From Halovivax ruber XH-70 (lineage in GTDB: Archaea > Halobacteriota > Halobacteria > Halobacteriales > Natrialbaceae), in contig NC_019964.1 in the NCBI RefSeq assembly GCF_000328525.1, forward strand, positions 1,860,001 through 1,924,000: a stretch of DNA of 64,000 nt. The letters run 5' to 3'. Every line of letters starts with the position of its first letter. Position 1 is the first letter of the stretch. Below the pieces are notes generated by a model. The model was not told the DNA's origin. It was given only the letters and a program-made list of their open reading frames with translations, and made no database searches. Both the position numbers and the translations under genes were made by a program. Positions 24,816 to 32,919 of the stretch are shown here, piece by piece.

Positions 24816-25550
24816 ATGGTTTATTCGCCAGAGATCGACGAAATGGATCGTCCACGAGGTATTCTATCACAAGCGGATCGAGAATACTTGATCAGCGATA
24901 AGAGCGGATATTCTCATCAGGCTCAGCACAAAAGGAAAAAGGCGATCAAAGAACGCATCACAAACGCATTACTGGACATTGCACTCATTGAGAACCATCT
25001 TGACAAGGAACTCCGGGAAGAGGTCTTCACTCCGTTCGACACCACGAATGTATTCAACGAAAATATCGAATTATATTCTTCTGAGGAGCATTACACGAGT
25101 GTATTCTCAAACATGATTGCGTTTCTGTACAGGGAAACTAAAGAGGAAACTGGTTTCAACCCCTCATTTTCCACGAGTCTCGAAAATGGGATTGTGAGTG
25201 GGGAATTTGAGCCCGGGACGGCGTATTATGGGCCGCACAACGTCGATATTGATATTACATTTGATAAACTACCAGAACGGCGGATAAATGTTAAATCAAT
25301 AACTGAGAGGGCAAAGAGAGACGGACCGAAGACACTGAACGAGGGAGAGATGACATCTGTAATCGGGATCCTTGCCCGAAGCGATTCAGTAAATCCGGAA
25401 GAATTGCAGGACGAATTTCAGGAATGGGTAGAAGAATTTGAAGAGGAAAACGAGCGATCTCCAGCGAGCATGGCAGAGATATTTTCACAGTTAGACCATG
25501 GAACCCCCTTTAGTTACAACTTCGGTCCAACCGAAGAAGAAACTGAATAA
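24816..25550 (+). CDS. Haloarchaeal conserved hypothetical protein
   Basis: The 244-residue protein begins with a pattern I associate with a haloarchaeal family of unknown function: DRPRGILSQADREYL, then a basic stretch QAQHKRKKAIKERITNALLD and LIENHLDKELREEVF. The second half is acidic and helical (PEELQDEFQEWVEEFEEENE). The N-terminal half could bind nucleic acid because of its basic Lys/Arg cluster (inference only). The gene is AT-rich and lies in the accessory segment between the two direct repeats. It has no recognised partner. Confidence 0.7.
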   Translation: MVYSPEIDEMDRPRGILSQADREYLISDKSGYSHQAQHKRKKAIKERITNALLDIALIENHLDKELREEVFTPFDTTNVFNENIELYSSEEHYTSVFSNMIAFLYRETKEETGFNPSFSTSLENGIVSGEFEPGTAYYGPHNVDIDITFDKLPERRINVKSITERAKRDGPKTLNEGEMTSVIGILARSDSVNPEELQDEFQEWVEEFEEENERSPASMAEIFSQLDHGTPFSYNFGPTEEETE

Positions 25551-25790
25551 TGCATATATGATGTACCCCTGAGAATGTATGGTGGAAGCCTCTGAGATGA
25601 TTCATCAACTTCGGTGTTAGACAAACGGTGTTGTCGTGATGAATAGATCCTCTATACGGGCCACATGTAGTTTGTGAATGGGTCTCAATCTCCTGCGCTA
25701 AGTCGATCACCTGGATGTCGAAAAACAACGACGGTATCAGGGATGTGATTCTGTGGGTTCTCAGAAGTCCTGTGTGGTGTCAGGAGACGG

Positions 25791-26504
25791 TCACGAGGTC
25801 GATGACTCCTCACGGTAATCATCAATCACACTCCATTGATTGTGGAGGACGTGGGCGACCACCGCGGCGAGGATACCACCGACGACGAACACGGAACCAA
25901 AGATGATACCCATAATCGACGTATAAAGTATTTTTCCTATCCCGCCGTCAAAGTGAAGAAGGCCGAACAACACTGCGACTGGAACCACGAAGGCCCAGGC
26001 AGACACTGAGAACAGTGCCGCTGGCGCGCCGACAAGGGCAGCACGAAAGTACACTTCCTCGGCAGATGCCTGGACCGTGATTGCTCCGAGCATCCAGCCG
26101 AGTCCAGAAAGCGTCTTCACGCCCAAGACTTCCGAACTGTTCCCTGAGGACTCCTGCCCGAGGTACTTGAGAAACGTTCCCAGAGCCTCTGCGAACACCA
26201 CTATTACAGGAGCGACGACCAGACCAATCGCGAATTCACGAACCGGATTCCCATAGAGACCCACGGTTTCGAGCGAAAGACCCCACACAAGCACGCCGAC
26301 AATCGTCCCAAGTACGATTAGGATCAACGGTCCGCTAAAGGCAACCACTATTTTGACACATCTCTCCTGCGGTGTCTTGGCCCCAAATTCCGCAATGCGG
26401 TCATCCTGTTCAGTCTCATCACTGGAACGAAAATAGGCATGCAACACAACGAAAGCAACACTCAGTAGCGCAGCAGCAATCACAGGTGCGGCAGCGACAG
26501 TCAT
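25791..26504 (-). CDS. CPBP-family intramembrane metalloprotease
   Basis: The 237-residue membrane protein shows the CPBP/Abi motifs: Glu149-Glu150 with Arg154 in EEVYFRAAL, His184 in GLLHF, and His218 with Asn222 in HVLHNQ. These residues form the glutamate/histidine active site of the CAAX-protease and bacteriocin-processing clan. About seven spans are seen. Its start codon overlaps the stop of the TetR gene, so the pair is an operon and the regulator probably controls it. Substrate unknown; relatives process prenylated or secreted peptides and some give self-immunity to bacteriocins. Confidence 0.85.
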   Translation of the reverse strand: MTVAAAPVIAAALLSVAFVVLHAYFRSSDETEQDDRIAEFGAKTPQERCVKIVVAFSGPLILIVLGTIVGVLVWGLSLETVGLYGNPVREFAIGLVVAPVIVVFAEALGTFLKYLGQESSGNSSEVLGVKTLSGLGWMLGAITVQASAEEVYFRAALVGAPAALFSVSAWAFVVPVAVLFGLLHFDGGIGKILYTSIMGIIFGSVFVVGGILAAVVAHVLHNQWSVIDDYREESSTS

Positions 26505-27106
26505 CCGTCATCCACCTCAACGTTGAGTGTCGGCGACTCGTCGACGTACAGCGCCGGGAGGACGTACGCTTCGATTCCCCACACGAACGGTGCTGGTGAG
26601 CCATCGTGACTGGCCCGGACCTCTGCCCCCTCTATCAGTCCTGCCAGCGTCCAGGCGGTTCGCTCGGGCGCTTCTGTGTCGAAGACACCAGACTCGACAC
26701 CGTCCCGGATGGTCGCCGTAAGTTCCGCAACGTAGGCTTCGAAGAGTGTGTCGAGAGCCTGGCGAAGTGCATCGTCACTCCCACCTGTCGCTGCTAACAA
26801 CTGGATGCTCGGCGGCGGTATTTCGAGTTGTTGAATTGTCTTGGCGCCCCGAATTCTGAATTCGAGCAGCTTGGGAAGTTGCTTTTCTGGTGGTCCGTCA
26901 AACGCCACCTTTGCTTCGAGTTGGTCGGTCAGGTACTCCTCTATCAACGCAATCAGCAAATCGTCTTTCGTCTCGAAATGATAGTGCACCCCGGAGTGCG
27001 ATATCTCTAATCGGTCTGCAATTGCCTCCGTCGTCAACGCATCGTACCCTGATTCGATGAGTATGTCAACCGCTGCTTCCAGTATCTCCACCCGTGTGTC
27101 GCCCAT
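26501..27106 (-). CDS. TetR/AcrR-family transcriptional regulator
   Basis: The 201-residue protein has the N-terminal TetR DNA-binding domain (ILEAAVDILIESGYDALTTE, then IADRLEISHSGVHYHFETK, about residues 8-47) and a ligand-binding helical C-terminus. It overlaps the CPBP protease gene by four bases. A 20-bp near-palindrome lies one base before its ATG, next to a TATA-like box, arguing for autoregulation and control of the protease. The ligand is unknown. Confidence 0.9.
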   Translation of the reverse strand: MGDTRVEILEAAVDILIESGYDALTTEAIADRLEISHSGVHYHFETKDDLLIALIEEYLTDQLEAKVAFDGPPEKQLPKLLEFRIRGAKTIQQLEIPPPSIQLLAATGGSDDALRQALDTLFEAYVAELTATIRDGVESGVFDTEAPERTAWTLAGLIEGAEVRASHDGSPAPFVWGIEAYVLPALYVDESPTLNVEVDDG

Positions 27107-27107
27107 A

Positions 27108-27141
27108 CTGAGTGAGTACTTACTCAGATAGTATAATAGTA
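27108..27141 (-). promoter_or_regulatory. TetR operator and leaderless promoter
   Basis: CTGAGTGAGTACTTACTCAG (27108-27127) is an inverted repeat with a single mismatched pair, beginning one base upstream of the regulator's ATG. On the minus strand an AT-rich TATA-like box (tactattatactatc, about 27127-27141) abuts it. A protein bound here would cover the start site of a leaderless message. This is the usual logic of TetR autorepression. Confidence 0.65.
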
Positions 27142-27300
27142 TTCATTTCTGTGCTGCGTAGTGAGTCGTCGATTTGTGGAGATGTGCGTTATAAAACTCA
27201 TCTGCAGTTGGTCGGTTGCAAATCGCTCACTCCACGCCCTGTATTGACCGTACATGGGTCAAAAGCTATCACTTGCGGAGGATTTCAACAGAGCCGATAA

Positions 27301-27382
27301 AGAGATAGAGTGAACTGAAGGAAGAATACGAGATCGGACCAAAATAGCTACGAGGCTACCCTCAGTCGCTGATGAACTTGTT
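27301..27382. repeat. Right copy of the imperfect direct repeat
   Basis: It covers the last seven codons and 3' flank of the gene at 27362-27943. See the left copy at 22889-22972. Just before it (27281-27298) is GGATTTCAACAGAGCC, which resembles the ends of some haloarchaeal insertion sequences (memory-based, unverified). Confidence 0.75.
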
Positions 27383-27943
27383 GTCGCGCCAGTTGACGCC
27401 GCCGGACTGACCCGTGCTGTCGCGGGGGCCTTCGACGACTTCGACGTCCGCCGGGCGGACCTCGCTGTCGACGATCCGGGTGGCCTCGAGATCTCCGTCG
27501 TGGTCGGAGATGGCCGTCAGGGTGCCCTTCTCGGACTGCTGGGCGATGTCACAGAGGACCTGGAACATCTCGTACTGGAGGAGGGAGTTCTGGAGGACGG
27601 TCTCGCGATCGCCCTTGAACGCCGCGTACTCGACGAGTTCGGACTCGATCTCCTCTTCCTCGTCGTCCTCCCAGCGGAAGGCGTTCCGGCGCTCTTCGGG
27701 ATCCTCCTCGTAGACCCGGTTCTCTACCACGCTGGCTTTGAGCTGGGCCGACGGCGTGTACTTGCTCACGCTCTCGTCCTCGGCGTCCGCCTTGAGGATG
27801 AGCGTGTTGTTACGCCGCGTGAGTTCGACGTCGGCGATCCCGTCGGGGTAGGTTGCTTCGTCGAGGTGATCGTGCAGCTCCTCGAGGGGCAATTCGAGCG
27901 TCGAGTGGAGACGATAGACGTGGCCGGATTCCTCTGTTGACAT
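27362..27943 (-). CDS. Conserved haloarchaeal protein of unknown function
   Basis: The 193-residue acidic protein starts MSTEESGHVYRLHSTLELPL. It has an alpha/beta N-terminal part (residues about 8-85, including VELTRRNNTLILKADAEDES), a charged middle (RWEDDEEEEIESELVEYAAF), a helix (LLQYEMFQVLCDIAQQSEKG) and a Gly-rich end (GGVNWRDNKFISD). I believe it is a widespread haloarchaeal family but cannot name it. Composition is normal GC-rich, so it marks the right border of the accessory segment; its last codons are duplicated at 22.9 kb. Confidence 0.75.
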   Translation of the reverse strand: MSTEESGHVYRLHSTLELPLEELHDHLDEATYPDGIADVELTRRNNTLILKADAEDESVSKYTPSAQLKASVVENRVYEEDPEERRNAFRWEDDEEEEIESELVEYAAFKGDRETVLQNSLLQYEMFQVLCDIAQQSEKGTLTAISDHDGDLEATRIVDSEVRPADVEVVEGPRDSTGQSGGVNWRDNKFISD

Positions 27944-28179
27944 GGTGAAGGTTCGTGAGTGCTCGCTTGCGGGATACTACGAGGGCCGCGCTTAAATGAC
28001 CTGCTGTTCGATACCGGCTCGTGCAGATCGGATGAATCACGACGACGGCAGCGTGTTCACCCGGCAAACGCCGGGATGTGAACATCGCCGATCGTTGGTG
28101 ATCGGACGATCGGCAATAGAGCGACCGGCGCCGATCGAACGACTGGTGCGATCGACCCGGATGACTGTGCCCAGCAGGG

Positions 28180-28524
28180 CTACGCCGCGTTGACCGTCTC
28201 GGCCAGCTCGCCGCGTTCGTGCAGTTCCTCCAGGATGTCGCTCCCGCCGACGAACTCGCCATCGACGTACGTCTGCGGGATCGTCTCCCAGCCGCTGTGG
28301 GCTTCGAGCGCCTGTCGGTACTCGTCTAACGACTGGAGCACGTCGACGGTCTCGATGTCGTCGCAGTGCTCCGAGAGAAGTCCCAGTGCCTTCCGGGAGT
28401 ACCCACACTGGGGCATGAGTTCCGTCCCCTTCATGAAGAGGACGACCTCGTTCTCCGCGAGCACCGTCTCGACCTGTTCCGTGACCTCGTCCTGATCGAG
28501 TCCCTGATTCGGTGGGAAGTCCAT
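28180..28524 (-). CDS. Monothiol glutaredoxin-like protein (Grx4 type)
   Basis: The 114-residue protein has the monothiol active site at Cys40 in PQCGYSRKAL (a CGFS variant), the cis-Pro in TIPQTYVDG and the glutathione-binding GGSDILEEL. Grx4-type proteins carry or deliver [2Fe-2S] clusters rather than reduce disulfides; haloarchaea use gamma-glutamylcysteine rather than glutathione (general knowledge). It is a single gene with normal composition, flanked on its 5' side by the hairpin cluster. Confidence 0.9.
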   Translation of the reverse strand: MDFPPNQGLDQDEVTEQVETVLAENEVVLFMKGTELMPQCGYSRKALGLLSEHCDDIETVDVLQSLDEYRQALEAHSGWETIPQTYVDGEFVGGSDILEELHERGELAETVNAA

Positions 28525-29054
28525 ACCCTATCTAAGGGCACTCAGCCGCATAGGGCTTGCGACCCGAACTTTTGCGCTGCGGGCCGGCTCCGCCGGCCCT
28601 CGGCAAAATCTTCAAAAGAGCCGTACGGCTCTTTTGGACCTCGCGGAAGCGAAGCTTCCGCTTAGCTTTGATGAAAAGCCTCCTCCCTCCGTTCCGTGAC
28701 GCTTCGCGTCACTCCACATCGGTCGTCGACCCGCTCGCTCCCGCCGGTCGCTCGCGGTGGGTGCTTTCGGCAATCCTCTTCACACCAGACCAGTGGCCGG
28801 TCTATCACACCCAGTTCCCCCACACCCCACATATGACAGCAATGGTAGCTGTGTCGGTCAGCACGGAAGTGAGCCAGCCGTTACAGTTCCAAAATGAGTC
28901 ATCTCACTGGTGTCGACCGGTCGCGATCCAGTTATCCACACAGAGCGGACGAAGTTGTGGAACTGGGAGGTCCTGTTGAAAACCCATGGAACATGATATG
29001 TCTGGCACTTCCGCGGTCAGTACAGAGTGTAGTCTTGCACCCGGAATATTACCT
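28525..29054. other. 530-bp gap with a hairpin cluster
   Basis: The first 190 bp contain four perfect or near-perfect hairpins (next entry). From about 28740 to 29054 I see no gene; the reading frames on both strands lack protein character. CCTGTTGAAAACCC (28972-28985) resembles ends of haloarchaeal insertion sequences, so decayed mobile DNA is possible but unproved. Confidence 0.5.
28581..28712. repeat. Cluster of four hairpins with 3-nt or no loops
   Basis: 28581-28599: 8-bp stem GGGCCGGC/GCCGGCCC with loop TCC. 28613-28636: a perfect 24-bp palindrome centred on GTAC. 28643-28661: 8-bp stem GCGGAAGC/GCTTCCGC with loop GAA. 28696-28712: 7-bp stem GTGACGC/GCGTCAC with loop TTC. Between the third and fourth is the inverted copy of the GGAGG..GGC.TTTTCATC.AAG motif seen at about 14056. 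This is a structured extragenic repeat, not an ordinary terminator. Confidence 0.85.
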
Positions 29055-29903
29055 CTACAAGCATTGTAGTGCGCTCTTCGGACAGAACATTGGCGATTCA
29101 TCAAGGAGGTACCGAAGGATCCGAATGTGGCCAGACCCGATGACGAGGAGAATTCGGTCACCGTCTGACTGAACCGCTCGCCAGAGGTTGTGTACTATTC
29201 GTAGATTCCGGTCGAACCACGTTGTAAGCATCTTCGGCCCGCCAAAGTTATCGCCGGTACCGAACGGGATAAGCTGTTCAAACATTCCCTCGTGATTGAA
29301 CCGGAGTTGGTTTTCCTGATTTATCCAGCGGTGGTATTCGACAAGCGTCGATTCGGCCAACCGCTCAGTCTGTTCTCTCTCGACGGTTTCGGAGTCGGGG
29401 ACGGTGGATGTTGTCTTTCGGCCGGGTTCGAAGCCCTGTTGTTCGAGTTCCGCTGCATCGTCGTTTGCCAGCCTCATCGGGTAATCGACCGGATGAATGC
29501 GATCGAGGCCTAACAGCTCAGCGAGTCGAAACCCGATTTGGACGACTTCGCTTCGGCATTCCGTATCCAATCCATCGCGGTATGGGTGTGGAGGGTCGAA
29601 ATTTTCTACTTCCGAATATGAACGGTCCCCTGAACGATACTCTCGATACAACGCATTTACGTCATCGCTCCGGTCATATGGACGCTCGACAGCGACTCTG
29701 GTGGGGTTCCACTCCGCTAGTCTCTCGGTGAGGTCAGACAGTTCTGACTGGCGCTGGTCCGAAAGCACGTCATCAGCCTCAACGTTTGCTTCGTCCAATC
29801 CCGGATTGTCCATGTGATATGTTCCGAGGAGGAGGACAGGGATTTGCTCTGACGTACAGTCGGGCCATGCGTGGTTCCGTGGTTCTGGAGGAGTAGCCGC
29901 CAT
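29055..29903 (-). CDS. DUF5694 (TraB-like) protein
   Basis: The 282-residue protein has the DUF5694 features: VLLLGTYHMDNPGLDEANVE with the Gly-Thr-x-His motif, ADDVLSDQRQSELSDL, PTRVAVERPYD and, near the end, LLVIGSGHIRILRYLLDESP with Gly-x-Gly-His. These positions correspond to the conserved residues of the TraB/TIKI metal-dependent hydrolase group, so it may be a peptidase; this is not proved for the family. The gene has mixed composition, moderately lower GC than the core. Confidence 0.8.
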   Translation of the reverse strand: MAATPPEPRNHAWPDCTSEQIPVLLLGTYHMDNPGLDEANVEADDVLSDQRQSELSDLTERLAEWNPTRVAVERPYDRSDDVNALYREYRSGDRSYSEVENFDPPHPYRDGLDTECRSEVVQIGFRLAELLGLDRIHPVDYPMRLANDDAAELEQQGFEPGRKTTSTVPDSETVEREQTERLAESTLVEYHRWINQENQLRFNHEGMFEQLIPFGTGDNFGGPKMLTTWFDRNLRIVHNLWRAVQSDGDRILLVIGSGHIRILRYLLDESPMFCPKSALQCL

Positions 29904-30048
29904 TGGACTCCGCTTCTCGTTCAGTTGTTATAAATTCTATCAGTATCCGAACTGATAGACACGCACGCATAGAGAACGTCAGTTTCGCGCTACGATGTGA
30001 CTGGAGAAGAGGATTTCAACGGATCTAATCGGAACTGAATCAGAATCC

Positions 30049-30723
30049 CTACTCCCCGCGAGCGTCCGCGACTTCGGCGACGAATTTCTCGGCGCGCCGT
30101 TCCAGCGCATCGAAGTCGCCGGAGTCGATCGCGTTCCCGTCTACCAGATCACCCCCGACACCGATCGCACACGCGCCAGCGTCGATGTAGTCAGCCGTGT
30201 TCTGCAACGTAACGCCGCCGGTGGGGATCAACTTCACATCGCCGAGCGGGCCGGCGAGCGCGGAGAGGTGGCCAAGTCCCACGCTGCTGGCGGGAAAGAC
30301 TTTCAGGACGTCCGCACCGGCCTCCATCGCCGTCACGGCCTCCGTCGGCGTCATGACGCCGCACATCGAGAGCACGTCGCGACGGTTGCACGTCCGCACG
30401 ACCTCGGGCGCGGTATGGGGCGTGACGACGAACGAGGCCCCGGCGTCGACGACGGCGCTTGCCGTCGCCGCGTCGAGAACTGTCCCCGCACCGATCACCG
30501 CCTCCGTCTCGGCCAGTTCCGCACGGAGCCGTGTGACCTTCTCGGCCGCACCGGGGTCGTCGGCCGTAATCTCGATCCCCAGCACGCCGCCAGCCACGAG
30601 CGCCTTCGCGACCGGAACGACGGACTCACGATCGACCCCGCGGAGCACGGCGACGACGCCGCTGCCGACGATGGTGGCGAGCGGTTCGTCCCCGCTGTGA
30701 TCCCCAGATACATCAACAGTCAT
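30049..30723 (-). CDS. kdgA: 2-keto-3-deoxy-6-phosphogluconate (KDPG)-type aldolase
   Basis: The 224-residue protein is the class I KDPG/KHG aldolase fold: catalytic Glu51 in GIEITADDP, phosphate-binding GAGTV (78-82), TPHTAP (101-106), the Schiff-base Lys141 in DVLKVFPAS and GGVTLQN. It splits KDPG to pyruvate and glyceraldehyde-3-phosphate (or the galactonate analogue). The gluconate dehydratase gene ends 5 bp upstream, and the regulator gfcR follows upstream, so this is the last step of the semi-phosphorylative Entner-Doudoroff route. Start ATG 30723. The symbol is by family and context; dgoA-type specificity is possible. Confidence 0.85.
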   Translation of the reverse strand: MTVDVSGDHSGDEPLATIVGSGVVAVLRGVDRESVVPVAKALVAGGVLGIEITADDPGAAEKVTRLRAELAETEAVIGAGTVLDAATASAVVDAGASFVVTPHTAPEVVRTCNRRDVLSMCGVMTPTEAVTAMEAGADVLKVFPASSVGLGHLSALAGPLGDVKLIPTGGVTLQNTADYIDAGACAIGVGGDLVDGNAIDSGDFDALERRAEKFVAEVADARGE

Positions 30724-30728
30724 TCGAA

Positions 30729-32033
30729 TCAGGCCTCGTCGAAGAGTTCCTCGCCCTCGACTGTGTGTTCGGACACGACGTCCAGATCGAGCGTGACGCC
30801 CAGCCCCGGCTTTTCGGGGATTTCGATGTACCCCTCTTTGATGACGGACTCCTCGACCAGGTCCCCCCACCAGTCGAGCTCGTAGGAGTGGAACTCGACG
30901 GCCAGCGTGTTCGGAATCGCCGCACCGACCTGGGCGCTGGCCATCGTCGCGACCGGCGAGGAGACGTTGTGCATCGCGACGGGCACGTAGTGGAGATCGG
31001 CCAGATTCGCGATCTTCACCGTCTCGCGCATCCCGCCGACCTTGGGCAGGTCCGGCGCGACGATATCCACGCCGCCCTCCTGGAGGAGTCGACGCTGCCC
31101 GTGCGTGCGATAGACGTTCTCCCCGGCGGCGATCGGCGTCGTCGTCGACCGCGTCACGTCGCGCTGGACGTCGTGGTTCTCCGGGGGGACGGGATCTTCG
31201 AGCCACCAGACGTCGTAGGGTTCGAGCGCGCTCGCCAGCCGCTTCGCGCTCCCGGCAGTGAACGACCAGTGACAGTCGAACGCGACGTCCGCCCGGTGGC
31301 CGACCGCCTCGGTGACGGCCTCGACGATCGAGCGCTTGTGCTCGATCTCGACGTCCCGTAGATGGCGGTTCGCCCGGTCCTTTTCGTGACCCGAGGGCAC
31401 GTCGAGGTCGAACTTCAGCGCGTCGTATCCCAGTTCCGAGACGACCCGTTCGGCCTCCTCGGCCTGTGCCAGCGGCTCGGCGGGTTGGGGCTGTTCGTCC
31501 GTCGCCGCCTGCGTCGGTGGGCCGTCCGTCGCCCCACCCTCGTCGGCCGACTGTTCGACGTGACAGTCACAGTAGACGCGGACCTCGTCACGGTACTTGC
31601 CGCCGAGCAGCTGGTAGGCCGGCACCTCGAGAATCTTGCCAGCCAGATCGTGCAGCGCCACCTCGATGCCCGAGATCGCGGTCACTGTCACACCGCCGAT
31701 CGATCCCTCGCCCGACATCCGCTGGAGCAAGTGCTCGGTCAGCCGATCGACGTCGAGCGGGTTCTCCCCACGGAGAAACGGCGCCATTCGTTCGATCAAC
31801 TCGGGCGCTCCCGCCCCCCAGTACGCCTCGCCCGTCCCGACGATGCCGGCGTCCGTGTAGACCCGAACGAGCGTCCAGGGAAAGTTGCCGTCGACCATCG
31901 TCGTCTGGACGTCGGTGATTGCGACGTCGCGACCGCCGCCGCGCTTCGCGGTGATCCCCATCGACTCGGCCGCCAGATCGCGCATCGTGTACTCGGCGTT
32001 CGGATCGTGGAGCCCGCGATACTCGATGCCCAT
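30729..32033 (-). CDS. gad: Gluconate dehydratase, enolase superfamily
   Basis: The 434-residue protein matches the haloarchaeal gluconate dehydratase as I remember it from Haloferax: YRGLHDPNAEYTMRDLAAES, KRGGGRDVAITDVQTTMVDG and LPKVGGMRETVKI. Enolase-superfamily metal ligands appear in AFDCHWSF, WWLEDPVPPE and IAAGENVY. It removes water from gluconate (perhaps also galactonate) to give 2-keto-3-deoxygluconate. Residues about 161-192 (ADEGGATDGPPTQAATDEQP and on) form an acidic Gln/Pro insertion not expected in the family. Operonic with the aldolase gene. Confidence 0.87.
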   Translation of the reverse strand: MGIEYRGLHDPNAEYTMRDLAAESMGITAKRGGGRDVAITDVQTTMVDGNFPWTLVRVYTDAGIVGTGEAYWGAGAPELIERMAPFLRGENPLDVDRLTEHLLQRMSGEGSIGGVTVTAISGIEVALHDLAGKILEVPAYQLLGGKYRDEVRVYCDCHVEQSADEGGATDGPPTQAATDEQPQPAEPLAQAEEAERVVSELGYDALKFDLDVPSGHEKDRANRHLRDVEIEHKRSIVEAVTEAVGHRADVAFDCHWSFTAGSAKRLASALEPYDVWWLEDPVPPENHDVQRDVTRSTTTPIAAGENVYRTHGQRRLLQEGGVDIVAPDLPKVGGMRETVKIANLADLHYVPVAMHNVSSPVATMASAQVGAAIPNTLAVEFHSYELDWWGDLVEESVIKEGYIEIPEKPGLGVTLDLDVVSEHTVEGEELFDEA

Positions 32034-32170
32034 ACCACCCGCACCACTCGGACGGTTGTAGCCTTTGGTTCAGTGCCCGTGATCGGTTCCCCGGCGAGAG
32101 TTTCAGAATCGAAAGGGTGTACGAGCGTGAGTGTGAGGAAGTGGGCGAGAGTGGAATGAGAGCGAACGTC

Positions 32171-32824
32171 TCAGTCGGTTTCGTCTCGGCCGACGCTGAT
32201 CACCTGCAACAGCGAGTAGACCGGCACCCCTTCGAGTTGGTCGACCCCCTGTTTGTCCGCCAGCACGACGCACGAGAGGGGCTCGCCACCTTCCTCCCGA
32301 ATCGCCTCGATCGTCTCGGTCATCGTGGTGCCGCTCGTGATCGTGTCGTCGACGACGTAGCACTCTCGATCCCTGATCCCGGCGAAGTTGTGGCTGAACG
32401 TGCCGTGGAGCTCGGCGATGTCGCCTTCTTCCCACTGGTGTTTCGCCGGCGTGTAGGTCGCCAGATCGGTCTCGAGTTCGCGAGCAACGAGCGCCGCGAT
32501 CGGCCCACCGGCCTTCTCGATGCCGACCGTCAGGTCGACGTCCTCCCCGTGTTTCGCGAGGAGATCGGCCATGGCGATCGCGATGGCATCCAGTCGGCGC
32601 GAATCGCGCCCGATGGCCGACCAGTCGACGTGGATGTCCTGCGGTCGACCGGCGTCCGCCCGCCCGCTCGCCGCGTCGGTCTCGGCCGTCTCCTTCCCGC
32701 TTCGCTCGACCAGCCAGCTGGCCGTCTCGCGAGAGACGTTGAGTTCGTCCGCGATTTCCCCGCGCGAGAGTCCCTGTTCGGCGAGTTCGGCCGCCCCCTC
32801 GATGAGGTCGTCGACGTTTTTCAT
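32171..32824 (-). CDS. gfcR: GfcR, PRTase-like transcriptional regulator of sugar catabolism
   Basis: The 217-residue protein joins an N-terminal helix-turn-helix (residues 1-42, GEIADELNVSRETASWLVE) to an orotate-phosphoribosyltransferase-like domain whose PRPP loop is CYVVDDTITSGTTMTE (155-170). This is the layout of GfcR of Haloferax volcanii, an activator of glucose and fructose degradation genes. It lies just upstream of the gluconate dehydratase and aldolase genes, which are plausible targets. ATG 32824 is chosen because homologues begin MKNVDDLI; 32851 would add nine residues. Confidence 0.87.
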   Translation of the reverse strand: MKNVDDLIEGAAELAEQGLSRGEIADELNVSRETASWLVERSGKETAETDAASGRADAGRPQDIHVDWSAIGRDSRRLDAIAIAMADLLAKHGEDVDLTVGIEKAGGPIAALVARELETDLATYTPAKHQWEEGDIAELHGTFSHNFAGIRDRECYVVDDTITSGTTMTETIEAIREEGGEPLSCVVLADKQGVDQLEGVPVYSLLQVISVGRDETD

Positions 32825-32919
32825 GCAACCGGCTACATCGCGCACGCTCAAAGGGCTAACACGGGTGCCACCTGAGGTCGGCCGCCAGAGTGAATCGGAG
32901 AGGAAGCTCCGATCGAGCT

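Noticed and set aside
25510-25728. Minus-strand frame of 72 codons after the hypothetical gene
   Set aside because: Cys/His composition is odd, it overlaps the plus-strand gene and has no start signal.
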